In this document: one piece after another, positions 43,332 to 51,699 of the stretch | How positions within the stretch are numbered: position 1 is the stretch's first letter | Layout: the number at the start of each line of letters is the position of its first letter | Assembly: GCA_902780495.1 (NCBI GenBank) | Contig: CACZFM010000019.1 | Coordinates: forward strand, 1 to 64,000 | Source: an uncultured Bacteroidales bacterium | GTDB taxonomy: Bacteria > Bacteroidota > Bacteroidia > Bacteroidales > Paludibacteraceae | Direction of reading: 5' to 3' | DNA length: 64,000 nt | Position numbers and translations under genes: made by a program | The notes under the pieces: generated by a model | Told to the model about the DNA's origin: nothing | What the model saw: only the letters and a program-made list of their open reading frames with translations | Databases searched by the model: none

Positions 43332-44330
43332 TTATATCGCGAGTACAAAGCCTATGAGAAAAATCTCCAATAGAGCACTCTTCAATCTCTCTTTGAGGCT
43401 TGTTGATGTATTCGAGTGTAGCGCATTGTATAGCAAGTGATATTTTTCCATTTGTTGACAAGGTTTTGTTTTCTTTTTACTCAACTCTAAGATACGACGC
43501 ACCTCGCTTTCAATCATCTTCATATCATAATTGTATTTCTCCATAAAAGCAAGCCTTTCTAAATCCCGTACAGATTTAGCCTCGTATGCTTCTGTGTTAT
43601 CTATTAATACCTTGTCAAGAAAAGGCATTATCGGATTGTATTCCGAGTTTATCACTAAGGATAGCGAATTGTCCTTAATGTTCAATTGGTCTTTAATCGC
43701 TTTAAGCGAAGTGAGGTTCATTTCAAAACGAATCTTTCCCCTAAAGTAGTTTGTAATATAATCTGCCGCAGCATCTCCCAACAAGTTTAGCCAACGCTTG
43801 TTATCAGCACGTTTCATTTCTTTCTCCTTGTCATATATGGTCAAGCGCAGTTTTCTATTATCAGTTAGAACTTCCTTCTCGATAATGAAGTTGCCTTTCT
43901 TGTTTTTGGTGCTATATCGTTTATTGTTCTTAACACACGCTTGCAGTTCGGTGGTAAGGCTTGGCATATCTGGATATTCTGCATCTATCGTAACATCCGC
44001 TTTGACTACTTTTCCATATGTGAGAATGTCGTCTATATCAAGTGTACAGATTCCAAGAGCATTGATATTCTCTAAGCACTGGCGAATGTTTGTCTTGTTG
44101 ATGAGTTCAGGATAGTGTGCACCTAAAATCTTCCCTGTAAACTCAATGACTACTTCATCCTTCGCTATGTCTTTCTCAATGTACAGCGAGTGATGCTTCG
44201 TGTGTTGGTATTGATAAGCGGAAACTATACCATCTTCAATAATTGTCTTGAACTTGCTCATGTCAAGATTGCTTATATGGTCGGCAGACTCAACGACTAT
44301 CTTCAATTTATCAAATTTGTTCATGTTCAT
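43332..44330 (-). CDS. Replication initiation protein, phage/plasmid II/X-like
   Basis: 332 residues. LRLTIYDKEKEMKRADN and IRFEMNLTSLKAIKDQL resemble the tyrosine-bearing rolling-circle initiators of the phage gene II/X family, which have a YDK-E-K segment followed by an RFE or RvE strand. A possible nicking Tyr cannot be fixed. This suggests the element can replicate as a circle by a rolling-circle-like route. The last dozen residues are hydrophobic (EIFLIGFVLAI), which is unusual and may reflect a shifted end. GGGCTGAGGCT repeats flank the gene. Confidence 0.6.
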   Translation of the reverse strand: MNMNKFDKLKIVVESADHISNLDMSKFKTIIEDGIVSAYQYQHTKHHSLYIEKDIAKDEVVIEFTGKILGAHYPELINKTNIRQCLENINALGICTLDIDDILTYGKVVKADVTIDAEYPDMPSLTTELQACVKNNKRYSTKNKKGNFIIEKEVLTDNRKLRLTIYDKEKEMKRADNKRWLNLLGDAAADYITNYFRGKIRFEMNLTSLKAIKDQLNIKDNSLSLVINSEYNPIMPFLDKVLIDNTEAYEAKSVRDLERLAFMEKYNYDMKMIESEVRRILELSKKKTKPCQQMEKYHLLYNALHSNTSTSLKERLKSALLEIFLIGFVLAI

Positions 44331-44391
44331 AGCTGTTTAGGTTTTGGTTAATTAGTATTAAAAAAAACGAAATCTTCACCTTGATAAGTGG

Positions 44392-44592
44392 TTATGCCCC
44401 AATTAGGTCGTCCATAGTTATACCTGATTGCGGTCGATGGGGTACTGTTTGCCAATACTGGGTCATTGATTGACTAATGTGTTGCTTGTGAGTCTCTGAT
44501 TTTGGTTTGCCACTAGCCGCAGCACTGATTTTCTCCTTGGTCGCATCTTCTAACTCGCGCCATTGTCGTTTGTAATTTGTGTTGTTCATCAT
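44392..44592 (-). CDS. Small NUMOD3-like protein (66 residues)
   Basis: ATKEKISAAASGKPKSETHK then QHISQSMTQYW has the spacing of the NUMOD3 DNA-binding motif (K-I-S, G-x-P-K-S, H-x-x-x-I-S), found in homing endonucleases but also in short proteins of mobile elements. No nuclease domain is attached. It lies upstream of the replication gene in the same direction with a 61-nt gap, so it may help in replication or its control. Confidence 0.55.
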   Translation of the reverse strand: MMNNTNYKRQWRELEDATKEKISAAASGKPKSETHKQHISQSMTQYWQTVPHRPQSGITMDDLIGA

Positions 44593-44900
44593 ATTAAATA
44601 TAGTTTATCTAATGTTATTATATATTAATAAATATAGTAATAGTAGTAAAAAAGACAAGTATAGTAGATTTTTTTTTACTGGATCCGCAATGTGAAGACG
44701 TGTAACAAGCAACAGGTTACGTCCTATTATACTTACTACTATCCCCTATCAATTGCTGGGAAACACACATGTAATCCTTGTAGTGGAGGGGAGGGAGGGC
44801 TGAGGCTATCGACGACCAATAACCTTAATATGCAGGGTCGATTTCTTAACGTTTTTTCTCGTTAAAACCGCCTCTTCTACAATATTTTTTCGTGTTTTTC
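44593..44900. other. AT-rich spacer at the right end of the element
   Basis: No gene is seen. It contains ATATTA-type runs (44590-44660), a GGAGGGGAGGGAGGG purine run followed by GGGCTGAGGCT (44797-44807), and TTAACGTTTTTTCTCGTTAA-like inverted sequence near 44848. It may hold an origin or the right attachment site. Confidence 0.35.
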
Positions 44901-44931
44901 TTGTGAGAATCAAGAATTTTTAGTACTTTTG
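44901..44931 (+). promoter_or_regulatory. Promoter of short structured transcript
   Basis: TTGT 44901-44904, 19 nt, TACTTTTG 44924-44931. Confidence 0.65.
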
Positions 44932-44939
44932 CACTCGAT

Positions 44940-45098
44940 TTAGCGAACATTGAAATGGGCATCTTTCCCAAAGATGTCACAATGCAGGTTGTACCAATCT
45001 ATAAAACTTACAATGGCCGCAAACCCTTTTATCAAGGTTCGATAATTGGTAAGAGGAGTGCACAAGAGGTGGTTTCTTCGGAAATCACCTCTTTTTTT
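44940..45098 (+). ncRNA. Putative small RNA between promoter and terminator
   Basis: A 9-bp hairpin (GGCATCTTT 44958-44966 with AAAGATGTC 44970-44978), a longer-range ACCAAT/ATTGGT pairing (44993-44998 with 45045-45050) and a strong terminator hairpin (about 45063-45098: GAGGTG and TTTC paired with GAAA and CACCTC, then seven T). A 65-codon frame from 44955 runs across the terminator and is therefore unlikely to be the product. The RNA family is unknown. Confidence 0.45.
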
Positions 45099-45129
45099 GT
45101 GTTTAAATTCGATTTTTATCGTCAAATAC

Positions 45130-45160
45130 TTGTATATTTCAAATTTTTGTAGTAATTTTG
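45130..45160 (+). promoter_or_regulatory. Promoter of symporter gene
   Basis: TTGT 45130-45133, 19 nt, TAATTTTG 45153-45160. Confidence 0.62.
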
Positions 45161-45195
45161 CAGCGTGAACAACGTAGCCATGCGCTACCAATTCA

Positions 45196-46140
45196 ATGCA
45201 ACGAGTCTGTAATTTCATAGCCAAATGGATGGGCGTGCTGGTGCTGATGGTAGCGGCATTAAGTCTTATTGTGCCTGCATCACTCGCATGGATGGGCACA
45301 TGGGTCATCAATCCCATGCTTGGTATCATCATGTTCGGCATGGGATTGACGCTCAAGGCGCAAGACTTCAAAATCGTGCTGAGTCGTCCGAAAGATATCC
45401 TTATCGGTTGCCTCACGCAGTTCACCGTCATGCCGCTGTTGGCGTGGGGACTTACCAAGGCTTTCTCGCTTCTGCAAGAACTGGCGATAGGTGTCATTCT
45501 GGTAGGCTGTTGTCCGGGCGGAACGGCATCGAATGTCATTACCTATCTGGCAAAAGGCGACCTCGCCCTTTCAGTGGGTATGACTGCCGCATCCACCGTG
45601 CTCGCTCCCGTACTGACGCCGCTCCTCATCTGGTTATTGGCGGGCACGATGGTCGATGTGCATACATCAGCCATGCTGCTTAGCATCGTCTATATCGTCA
45701 TTCTTCCCATCGTCTGCGGACTAATCTGCCAACGGTTTTTGTCCAAGATGACACAGCGCGTCACGCCTTACCTGCCAGCGTTCTCGTCCATCGCGGTAGC
45801 GCTGACGGTAGGTATCGTTGTGGCTCACAATGCCGACCGCCTGATGACCGCAGGCTGGCTCGTTGTGCTCATCGTGATGCTTCACAACCTGCTCGGACTG
45901 GGCATCGGCTATCTGGTAGGTCGTCTGTTGCGCTTGCAGCGACCCAAGTGCGTAGCACTCAGTATAGAAGTCGGCATGCAGAACTCAGGCTTGGCCACCT
46001 CGCTGGCGGTGATGCATTTTGCCGCCTTCCCGCTCGCCACCATCCCCGGTGCCGTGTTCAGTGTATGGCATAACATCAGTGGTGCAATCATGGCACGCAT
46101 CTATCAAGTTTACCCGTCATCCCGACAATATTCAGCGTGA
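45196..46140 (+). CDS. Bile acid:sodium symporter-family (BASS) transporter
   Basis: 314 residues with about nine to ten membrane segments. Conserved BASS segments: GIIMFGMGLTL, CCPGGTASNVITYLAKGDLALSV (the sodium-site crossing loop) and IEVGMQNSGLATSLA (the second crossing motif). The family carries bile acids, pantoate and other organic anions with sodium; in bacteria the substrate is mostly unknown. Single-gene unit with its own promoter. Confidence 0.9.
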   Translation: MQRVCNFIAKWMGVLVLMVAALSLIVPASLAWMGTWVINPMLGIIMFGMGLTLKAQDFKIVLSRPKDILIGCLTQFTVMPLLAWGLTKAFSLLQELAIGVILVGCCPGGTASNVITYLAKGDLALSVGMTAASTVLAPVLTPLLIWLLAGTMVDVHTSAMLLSIVYIVILPIVCGLICQRFLSKMTQRVTPYLPAFSSIAVALTVGIVVAHNADRLMTAGWLVVLIVMLHNLLGLGIGYLVGRLLRLQRPKCVALSIEVGMQNSGLATSLAVMHFAAFPLATIPGAVFSVWHNISGAIMARIYQVYPSSRQYSA

Positions 46141-46280
46141 GCCGCTTTTTTTATGCGTCCAAGATAACCGAAAATGAACCAAAACGATTATATTTTGCAC
46201 TTTTTCGTCATTTTTCTTGCATAATTGGAAAATTTTCCGCAACTTTGCAGCTGAAAGTTGCAAAGGTAACAAATAGAGTA

Positions 46281-47336
46281 ATGAAACAACCTATTCTGAA
46301 ACAAGAGAAAGACATTGAGACATTGGTTGAGAAAATTGACCAACTTATACAAGAGGCGCAATAGCACATCAAGACTGCCGTTAATCTAACGATGGTCTAT
46401 ACTTATTATGAAATAGGTAGAAATATCTTTGAGCAAGAGCAGGAAGGTAAGGAACGGGCGGAATACGGTACGTATCTTTTGGAGGAGGTGGCCAATAAAT
46501 TGACCAAGAAATATAATCACGGTTATTCTCCGGACAACTTGAAACTGATGCGTAGGTTTTACGTCGTTTACTCGCAAGACAAGATTCGGAAAACACTATT
46601 TCCCCGATTCGCGGATTACCCTGCACTGCCCACCGGAGAACGCTTCTATCTCAGTTGGTCGCACTATCTCAAATTGATGCGGATTGACAATATTGAGGAA
46701 CGTCACTTTTACGAGATTGAATCTGTGCAGAACAATTGGAGTTTGTCAGAATTGAAACGTCAATTCGATAGTTCGTTATACGAACGGTTGGCTCTTAGCA
46801 GCGACAAACAAAAGGTAAAACAACTGGCACTTGTCGGGCAACAAGTGGAGAAAGCTACTGATATTATCAAGGATCCGTTGGTGGTGGAATTCCTCGGGCT
46901 GGATGAGAAAACCGAGTATCTGGAGAGTGATTTGGAAAAACGTATCATTGACAACCTGCAAAAGTTCATGTTGGAACTTGGCAAAGGCTTTACTTTTGTG
47001 GGAAGGCAAGTGCGTTTTACATTCCAGGAAGCCCATTTCCGGTGTGATCTCGTTTTTTATAATCGTTTGCTCCGGTGTTTTGTACTGTTTGATTTGAAGA
47101 TTGGTGAAATAAAGCATCAAGACATCGGACAAATGCAGATATATGTCAATTATTATGACCGATGTGTCAAACTTCCGGAGGAGAACAAGACTATAGGTAT
47201 CATCTTGTGCAAAGATAAAAATGATGGTGTGGTTGAAATGACATTGCCTGAAAACAATGATCAAATCTTTGCTAGCAAATATCAGACGGTCTTGCCAAGT
47301 AAAGAAGAATTAAAGAGATTGATAGAGAATCAATAA
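46281..47336 (+). pseudogene. DUF1016/YhcG-type PDDEXK nuclease gene with a nonsense codon
   Basis: The frame from ATG 46281 reads KDIETLVEKIDQLIQEAQ, then TAG at 46362-46364, then HIKTAVNLTMVYTYYEIGR in the same frame. The N-terminal DUF1016 domain is therefore interrupted by one codon (probably CAG to TAG), and the rest remains open to 47336. The C-terminal part has the PDDEXK nuclease motif: RCDLVFYNRLLRCFVLFDLK, with Asp and the D-x-K pair. Such genes are often found with restriction-modification systems; none is visible here. A shorter product from ATG 46392 would keep the nuclease domain. It ends before a terminator at 47469-47507. Confidence 0.85.
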
Positions 47337-47468
47337 CTATCATCGTCTTCTCCATAGACGTAAAACCCGGAGCAAAAGAAGCAATGCAACGCATTTATAA
47401 TCAAACAATCCCCCCCCTCCTACGAATGGGCGAAAGGTAAACAAAATCAACACATTTGCAACGTCATA

Positions 47469-47507
47469 GGCGATGCTTGACAGGTATGTCAGGTGCCGTT
47501 TTTTTGT
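47469..47507 (+). terminator. Terminator after the DUF1016 gene
   Basis: GGC and GCC bracket TGACA/TGTCA around GGTA, followed by seven T. Confidence 0.65.
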
Positions 47508-47850
47508 TTTGTCCGATAGGACGAAACATAGTATAGTAGTACAACGGACGAGGTGCAGCCCCCCAATGCGATTGGGGGGCTAATGAACGAAGAAGAAGAA
47601 AGAAACGCCGGATAGTATCCGGGACAATGGACAAAACAGAACAAAACAAAACAGAACAAAGAAGCCCTCAGCAATGAGGGCTTCTCTCTTTCTTTTGGTT
47701 TTGCTATATTGCAGATTCGTTATTTTACTTCTGCACCTGTGGCAGTCGCGGTCACTATCCTCGTATATGTACCTAAACTGCGTTCAGGTAGGGAGTACTC
47801 GGATGTGCTCCAATCTCCCCACTGCAACTCTGCGAGTTACATCGGGGACC
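47508..47850. repeat. Hairpin-dense spacer
   Basis: About 340 bp without a gene, holding many perfect inverted repeats: GTCC/GGAC (47511-47522), a 10-bp G/C-rich stem with GCG loop (47558-47580), CCGGATA/TATCCGG (47608-47622) and GAAGCCCTCA/TGAGGGCTTC (47661-47684). On the minus strand come AACTC/GAGTT and ACCTGAAC/GTTTAGGT stems (about 47770-47845). Open frames here are by-products of the palindromes. It may be a dispersed extragenic repeat or a row of terminators for the convergent genes. Confidence 0.6.
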
Positions 47851-47854
47851 CCAA

Positions 47855-48667
47855 TTAACGCATAGGTTGACCTAATGCGTTATAGATTTTGCCATCACGA
47901 AGGATGTAAAGTTGGCCGTTGTGCAATACTTTGCACACAGCAGAGGAGGATGCATCATCCATTATATCCTCCAAGGCTGTTTCATCAATAGGGAGAATAT
48001 CTTTGAAAGATTTTTTCCATTTTTCATTTGCTTTGTAGGCACTTACTGCATTGGCAGGAACATAGAGAATTGCATCTTGGTGGGGTATCTTATAGAAAGG
48101 ATTTTCACCTAATGTCGGAGGATTCTGTGCGTAGCAAGTCACAGAGGTTAGACTGCTGCAATCCTGGAAAGCATACGGTTCAATGCTCGTCACACTATTC
48201 GGAAGTGTGACAGACGTCAAACTGGTGCAATAATAGAAAGCCCCATCTCCAATGCTTGTCACACTATTTGGAATCGTGATAGAGGTCAAACCAGTGCAAT
48301 AACAGAAAGCACCAGGTCCAATGCTCGTTACACTGTTGCCAATCGTCACGGAGGTTAGACTGCGACAACCATGAAAAGTATGCCATCCAATGCTCGTCAC
48401 ACCATTTCCAATCGTCACGGAGGTCAGACTCCTGCAATCCTGAAAAGCATTATCTCCGATGCTCGTTACACTATTCGGAATCGTGATAGAGGTCAAACCA
48501 GTGCAATAACAGAAAGCACCAAGTCCAATGCTCGTTACACTGTTGCCAATCGTCACGGAGGTTAGACTGCGACAATCCTGAAAAGCATTATCTCCGATGC
48601 TCGTTACACTATTGCCAATCGTGATGGAGGTCAGACTGCTGGCAATAAGCGAAAGCAAATTGTCCAA
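47855..48667 (-). CDS. BspA-like LRR protein, 3' part of a broken gene
   Basis: Contains about seven BspA-type LRRs ([19 protein letters not shown]), then a spacer and the shared secretion tail ([19 protein letters not shown]). It has no signal peptide. It directly continues the repeat series of the next fragment in another frame: the upstream frame reads [10 protein letters not shown] where this one reads [11 protein letters not shown]. With 48609-49166 and 49126-50109 it forms one original gene of about 750 codons. Confidence 0.8.
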   Translation of the reverse strand: MDNLLSLIASSLTSITIGNSVTSIGDNAFQDCRSLTSVTIGNSVTSIGLGAFCYCTGLTSITIPNSVTSIGDNAFQDCRSLTSVTIGNGVTSIGWHTFHGCRSLTSVTIGNSVTSIGPGAFCYCTGLTSITIPNSVTSIGDGAFYYCTSLTSVTLPNSVTSIEPYAFQDCSSLTSVTCYAQNPPTLGENPFYKIPHQDAILYVPANAVSAYKANEKWKKSFKDILPIDETALEDIMDDASSSAVCKVLHNGQLYILRDGKIYNALGQPMR

Positions 48668-49166
48668 TGCTCGTCACACTATTCGGAAGCGTGACAGACG
48701 TCAGACTACCACACCCAGAGAAAGCATATTGCCCAATGCTTGTCACACTATTCGGAATCGTTAAATCTGTCACCAAATTGCCATTTAGATACAGATTATA
48801 GTCAAACGGGAAAGTAGAACGCGCTAACGAAATAGCGCACCATGCTGCTATATCCGAAATATGTATCGCATTGAGACTGCTGCAACCAGAGAAAGCCAAA
48901 TCTCCGATGCTCGTTACACTATTGCCAATCGTAATGGAGGTCAGACTGCTGCAACTACCGAAAGCCAAACCTCCAATGCTCGTCACACTATTCGGGATTG
49001 TGATTGAGGTCAGACTGCTGCAATTCTCGAAAGCAAAATTTCCAATGCTCGTTACACTATTGCCAATCGTCACGGAGGTTAGACTGCGACAATCCTGAAA
49101 AGCATTATCTCCGATGCTCGTTACACTATTGCCAATCGTGATGGAGGTCAGACTGCTGAAAAGCAT
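48609..49166 (-). CDS. BspA-like LRR protein, middle part of a broken gene
   Basis: LRR repeats in a third fragment of the same gene. A one-base insertion (extra C after the codons for FAYC, about 48652) shifts the frame and makes it end in [10 protein letters not shown]. It includes a diverged segment ([20 protein letters not shown]) like the ADWCDITF and NLYINNTLV blocks of the gene at 3337. It has no start signal or signal peptide of its own and is not an independent gene. Confidence 0.75.
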   Translation of the reverse strand: MLFSSLTSITIGNSVTSIGDNAFQDCRSLTSVTIGNSVTSIGNFAFENCSSLTSITIPNSVTSIGGLAFGSCSSLTSITIGNSVTSIGDLAFSGCSSLNAIHISDIAAWCAISLARSTFPFDYNLYLNGNLVTDLTIPNSVTSIGQYAFSGCGSLTSVTLPNSVTSIGQFAFAYCQQSDLHHDWQ

Positions 49167-50109
49167 TATCTCCGATGCTCGTTACACTATTTGGAATCGT
49201 GATGGAGGGCAGGGCATTACACCAATAGAAAGCAAAGTTTCCAATGCTTGTCACACTATTGGGAATCGTGATGGAGGTCAGGTCATCGCAATAATAGAAA
49301 GCAGAATTTCCAATACTCGTCACGCTATTCGGAATCGTGATGGAGGTCAGATTGCTGCAATAAGCGAAAGCAGAATTTCCAATAAACCTTGTGCCTTCTT
49401 TTATCTTGTATGAGTTCCTATTACCAATCGCACTTACCAAATACGTATCCGCATAGCGGATATTATCTATCACAGGAAGACTGCTGCAATTATAGAAAGC
49501 AGAATTTCCAATGCTCGTCACGCTATTCGGAATCGTGATGGAGGTCAGGCCGCTACACTCACGGAAAGCAGAAATTCCAATGCTTGTCACACTATTCGGG
49601 ATAGTTATGGAGGTTAGACTGCTCATGAAAGCGCACAAAAAGGAGGGAATAGATTCTACCTTATCTGTAAATGTGATACTTGTGATTTTATCGTGGGATC
49701 CACGTCGTCCTGACTGAAGGGATTCATAAAACGGAGACCCATTCTCCCACCCCTCACATTTTTTTGCTTGCCATATAATTGTCGATAATTTAGGACTATC
49801 AATTGCTCTATAGTTTATATTCGTTATGTTTTCTCCTATTTCTAGTATTTCTAAATCCGGACAGTCCTTAAAAGCGTCCGCATAAATTCTAGTAACTTTA
49901 TATTTCTCACCTTGATACGTAATAGTAGCAGGTATCACAATTGATTTTAGGCCAGGATAATTCACCTCCTTATTAAGATTTTGTACAACTCCTACTTCAT
50001 CGTTATTGTTAGTGATGCTATATTTGAGGTTTCCTACTATAAAGCTATCAGCGAAGATATTTAAACTCACGCTTATTAAAATAAACATGCTTAATAATTT
50101 TGTTTTCAT
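49126..50109 (-). CDS. BspA-like LRR surface protein, 5' part of a broken gene
   Basis: Signal peptide at residues 1-20 (MKTKLLSMFILISVSLNIFA), an N-terminal domain starting FIVGNLKYSI, then BspA-type LRRs ([20 protein letters not shown]). The frame ends in [10 protein letters not shown], where one repeat unit is joined out of frame to the next, with about 8 nt lost relative to other copies. The fused product would have been a secreted adhesin ending in the shared tail. It starts 21 nt after the membrane-protein gene and probably shares its transcript, behind structured RNA copy B. Confidence 0.82.
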   Translation of the reverse strand: MKTKLLSMFILISVSLNIFADSFIVGNLKYSITNNNDEVGVVQNLNKEVNYPGLKSIVIPATITYQGEKYKVTRIYADAFKDCPDLEILEIGENITNINYRAIDSPKLSTIIWQAKKCEGWENGSPFYESLQSGRRGSHDKITSITFTDKVESIPSFLCAFMSSLTSITIPNSVTSIGISAFRECSGLTSITIPNSVTSIGNSAFYNCSSLPVIDNIRYADTYLVSAIGNRNSYKIKEGTRFIGNSAFAYCSNLTSITIPNSVTSIGNSAFYYCDDLTSITIPNSVTSIGNFAFYWCNALPSITIPNSVTSIGDNAFQQSDLHHDWQ

Positions 50110-50129
50110 AGATTGTCAGTTCTTTTTAT

Positions 50130-50753
50130 TTAATTATCCATTATTTTTTTTAGAGCATCTAGTGTATTCCAATAACATGGATTTTTCTTAATCCATTCGC
50201 AAATTAAAGGATTTGCATAAATATTTTCCACACGGTATCCGAATTGGTCTCTAAATTGTTCTTTATTGATAATTCCCTCATCTAAATAGATTTTGGAGAG
50301 TTCTAATATTCCCATATAATTATATACACACCCTTGCCTATCTGCAAATTCCCGCTGAAATTCAACAATCTTTTTAACTTTATCCACTTCATTGTCATCA
50401 TCATATTCCAATAAGTCGTGAATACGAACATTGTCAATTGTCATTAACATTTTACGTAAATCTTGTAATGCCCTTACAGATTCCAATTTCTTATTACTCA
50501 CATACGAGACCAAAGCCACATAGATAGTCAGCAGTAGAATTGTACCTGAAAAAAGATGTTTAAATGGATCAAACATACTCAAAAAGTATGCAATCCCATC
50601 TGAAGTACAACTGAGAGAACAAGGAAAACATTTCTGGCACAAGGTAAAAGTAATTGCAATAATAGAAATTACAATCATAATCCACATTGCAATGCATAAT
50701 ACAAATAATAATTTGCCGTTTTTGTGGATGTAGAGTTTGATTTTATCACACAT
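50130..50753 (-). CDS. Membrane protein with cytoplasmic helical domain
   Basis: 207 residues from ATG 50753. Two membrane segments (about 14-38 and 70-90) with a Cys-rich loop between (CQKCFPCSLSC), then a soluble, mostly helical region (RALQDLRKMLMTIDNVRIHD). The last part (YMGILELSKIYLDEGIINKE) vaguely recalls DUF4760-type membrane proteins, often seen near defence genes, but I cannot claim that. It lies between structured RNA copy B and the LRR gene. Confidence 0.7.
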   Translation of the reverse strand: MCDKIKLYIHKNGKLLFVLCIAMWIMIVISIIAITFTLCQKCFPCSLSCTSDGIAYFLSMFDPFKHLFSGTILLLTIYVALVSYVSNKKLESVRALQDLRKMLMTIDNVRIHDLLEYDDDNEVDKVKKIVEFQREFADRQGCVYNYMGILELSKIYLDEGIINKEQFRDQFGYRVENIYANPLICEWIKKNPCYWNTLDALKKIMDN

Positions 50754-50768
50754 ACTTTGTTTCCCTTC

Positions 50769-50795
50769 AATTCGTGTCGGACGCAACTTTTAAAT
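50769..50795 (-). promoter_or_regulatory. Conserved upstream motif AGTTGCGTCCGACACG
   Basis: Second copy of the motif at 41095-41120, here just before the membrane-protein gene behind RNA copy B. Confidence 0.4.
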
Positions 50796-50855
50796 GGTTG
50801 ATATTATGTTATTTATAGAGTCAATCGGGTCTCTACGGTCATTAAAGACGATAGT

Positions 50856-51140
50856 AACAAAAAGCGGGACTGCACTATTGCTGTTCCGCTTCTCAAGGCT
50901 CTAGCATTGCCCTAACATCTGAACAAACAACACTGAAGCCCACGCCATATGTATTAGTGTACGCGCGCTATGCGCGTGCGAAAATACACACCATGAGCAT
51001 CTTGTGCTGCTATGTTTTGGTTGTTAGTTTGAATTTGCTAGATTCTGAGAAGCCAAAACAAAGCGCATTAAAGACGCTTTTTCAACATGTCCTGTACCCC
51101 TCCCACTTTCAAGGACATATCCCCGACGTGAGCTGAATAC
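50856..51140 (-). ncRNA. Structured RNA, copy B of a three-copy family
   Basis: Read on the minus strand from the promoter at 51146-51177. Hairpin 1 is ATGTCC (51118-51113) with GGACAT (51092-51087), and hairpin 2 is AGCG (51078-51075) with CGCT (51065-51062). The rod is P1 GCTTCTCA (51053-51046) with TGAGAAGC (50895-50888), P2 TCTAGCA (51042-51036) with TGCTAGA (50906-50900), and P3 CTAACA (51027-51022) with TGTTAG (50917-50912). GGCGTGGGCTTC and TTAGGGCAATGC are shared with copy A. AGCGG/CCGCT with five T forms a terminator, and its first strand overlaps the P1 strand, so the two helices could compete as in an attenuator. Confidence 0.75.
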
Positions 51141-51145
51141 GGCTG

Positions 51146-51177
51146 CAAAGGTACTGTTTTTTTCTGAAACACACAAA
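51146..51177 (-). promoter_or_regulatory. Promoter of structured RNA copy B
   Basis: On the minus strand TTTG (51174-51177), 20 nt, TACCTTTG (51146-51153). Confidence 0.72.
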
Positions 51178-51285
51178 TAATTCATACACAAAATCACTCA
51201 TTGAGGGAGATTTTTACAAAAATAAGCACTTATTGAGTGCAAAATAGATGGTATACCTCATGATATTGACTATGAGACGGATATG

Positions 51286-51531
51286 TCAGACGTCCTCACA
51301 TAGGCTACGCAATATGTTGCGGATGACATAAAACGTTTTTTCACTGACACCATATTGTTCGCATACATCATACCGTGCAAAGTTCTTGGCTGCACGGTAT
51401 TTTTTTGTATGGTTCTTGGCAACTATACGTAAAAAATCTTCCCAAAGTGCCAAATCGCGATACAAACGGTAATACCGCCGACTTTCAGGCGTTCTTTTTT
51501 TCAAAATTTCTTTCAATTTCGAGCGTTTCAT
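51286..51531 (-). CDS. Small basic helix-turn-helix-like protein (81 residues)
   Basis: Very basic N-terminus (KRSKLKEILKKRTPESRRYY) and a C-terminal segment YDVCEQYGVSEKTFYVIRNI that reads like a helix-turn-helix. It probably binds nucleic acid; no family is recognised. I choose ATG 51531, with a TATCTTTG box (51570-51577, minus strand) about 40 nt upstream; the ATG at 51537 is possible too. Confidence 0.6.
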   Translation of the reverse strand: MKRSKLKEILKKRTPESRRYYRLYRDLALWEDFLRIVAKNHTKKYRAAKNFARYDVCEQYGVSEKTFYVIRNILRSLCEDV

Positions 51532-51638
51532 AGCCAAATTTTTGAATAATTATTGGTAAATTTTACCTACAAAGATAAAAAATTTTGCACTACTTTTGCA
51601 CCGTCTTTCGCGAAACACACCAACATAAACACCTGCGG

Positions 51639-51688
51639 ATGAGCCGACGATGAGCCGACGATGAGCCGACGATAAGCAGACGATAAAT
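51639..51688. repeat. 11-bp tandem repeat array 2
   Basis: Units ATGAGCCGACG at 51639-51649, 51650-51660 and 51661-51671, ATAAGCAGACG at 51672-51682, then a partial unit. It lies just beyond the 3' end of the secreted-protein gene. The reverse complement matches array 3 at 62829-62861. Confidence 0.85.
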
Positions 51689-51699
51689 GGATTTTATCT

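Larger units (their letters stand above)
37689..44900. mobile_element. Integrative element next to tRNA-Leu
   Basis: About 7.2 kb, richer in A and T than both flanks. It begins at the 3' end of tRNA-Leu(GAG) with a large serine recombinase. It also carries an XRE regulator, an LRR protein, small unknown proteins, a DUF2693-like protein, a small resolvase, a II/X-like replication protein and a NUMOD3-like protein. No relaxase, phage structural or conjugation gene is visible, so it looks like a small integrated plasmid-like or mobilisable element. The right end is not defined: I see no copy of the tRNA end near 44.6-45 kb, which is not surprising because serine recombinases use very short crossover sites. 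The end given is where chromosomal-type promoters resume. Confidence 0.65.

Noticed and set aside
37700..45100. Right-hand copy of the tRNA-Leu end marking the element's far border
   Set aside because: I looked for the CTCATCCTGCGCA end between 44.5 and 45.2 kb and did not find it, so the right border is left open.
44955..45152. 65-codon frame in the transcript before the symporter gene
   Set aside because: It reads through a strong terminator hairpin and into the next promoter region.
47464..47674. Two overlapping 61-codon minus-strand frames
   Set aside because: They are translations of the palindromic spacer and its terminators; low complexity, no start context.
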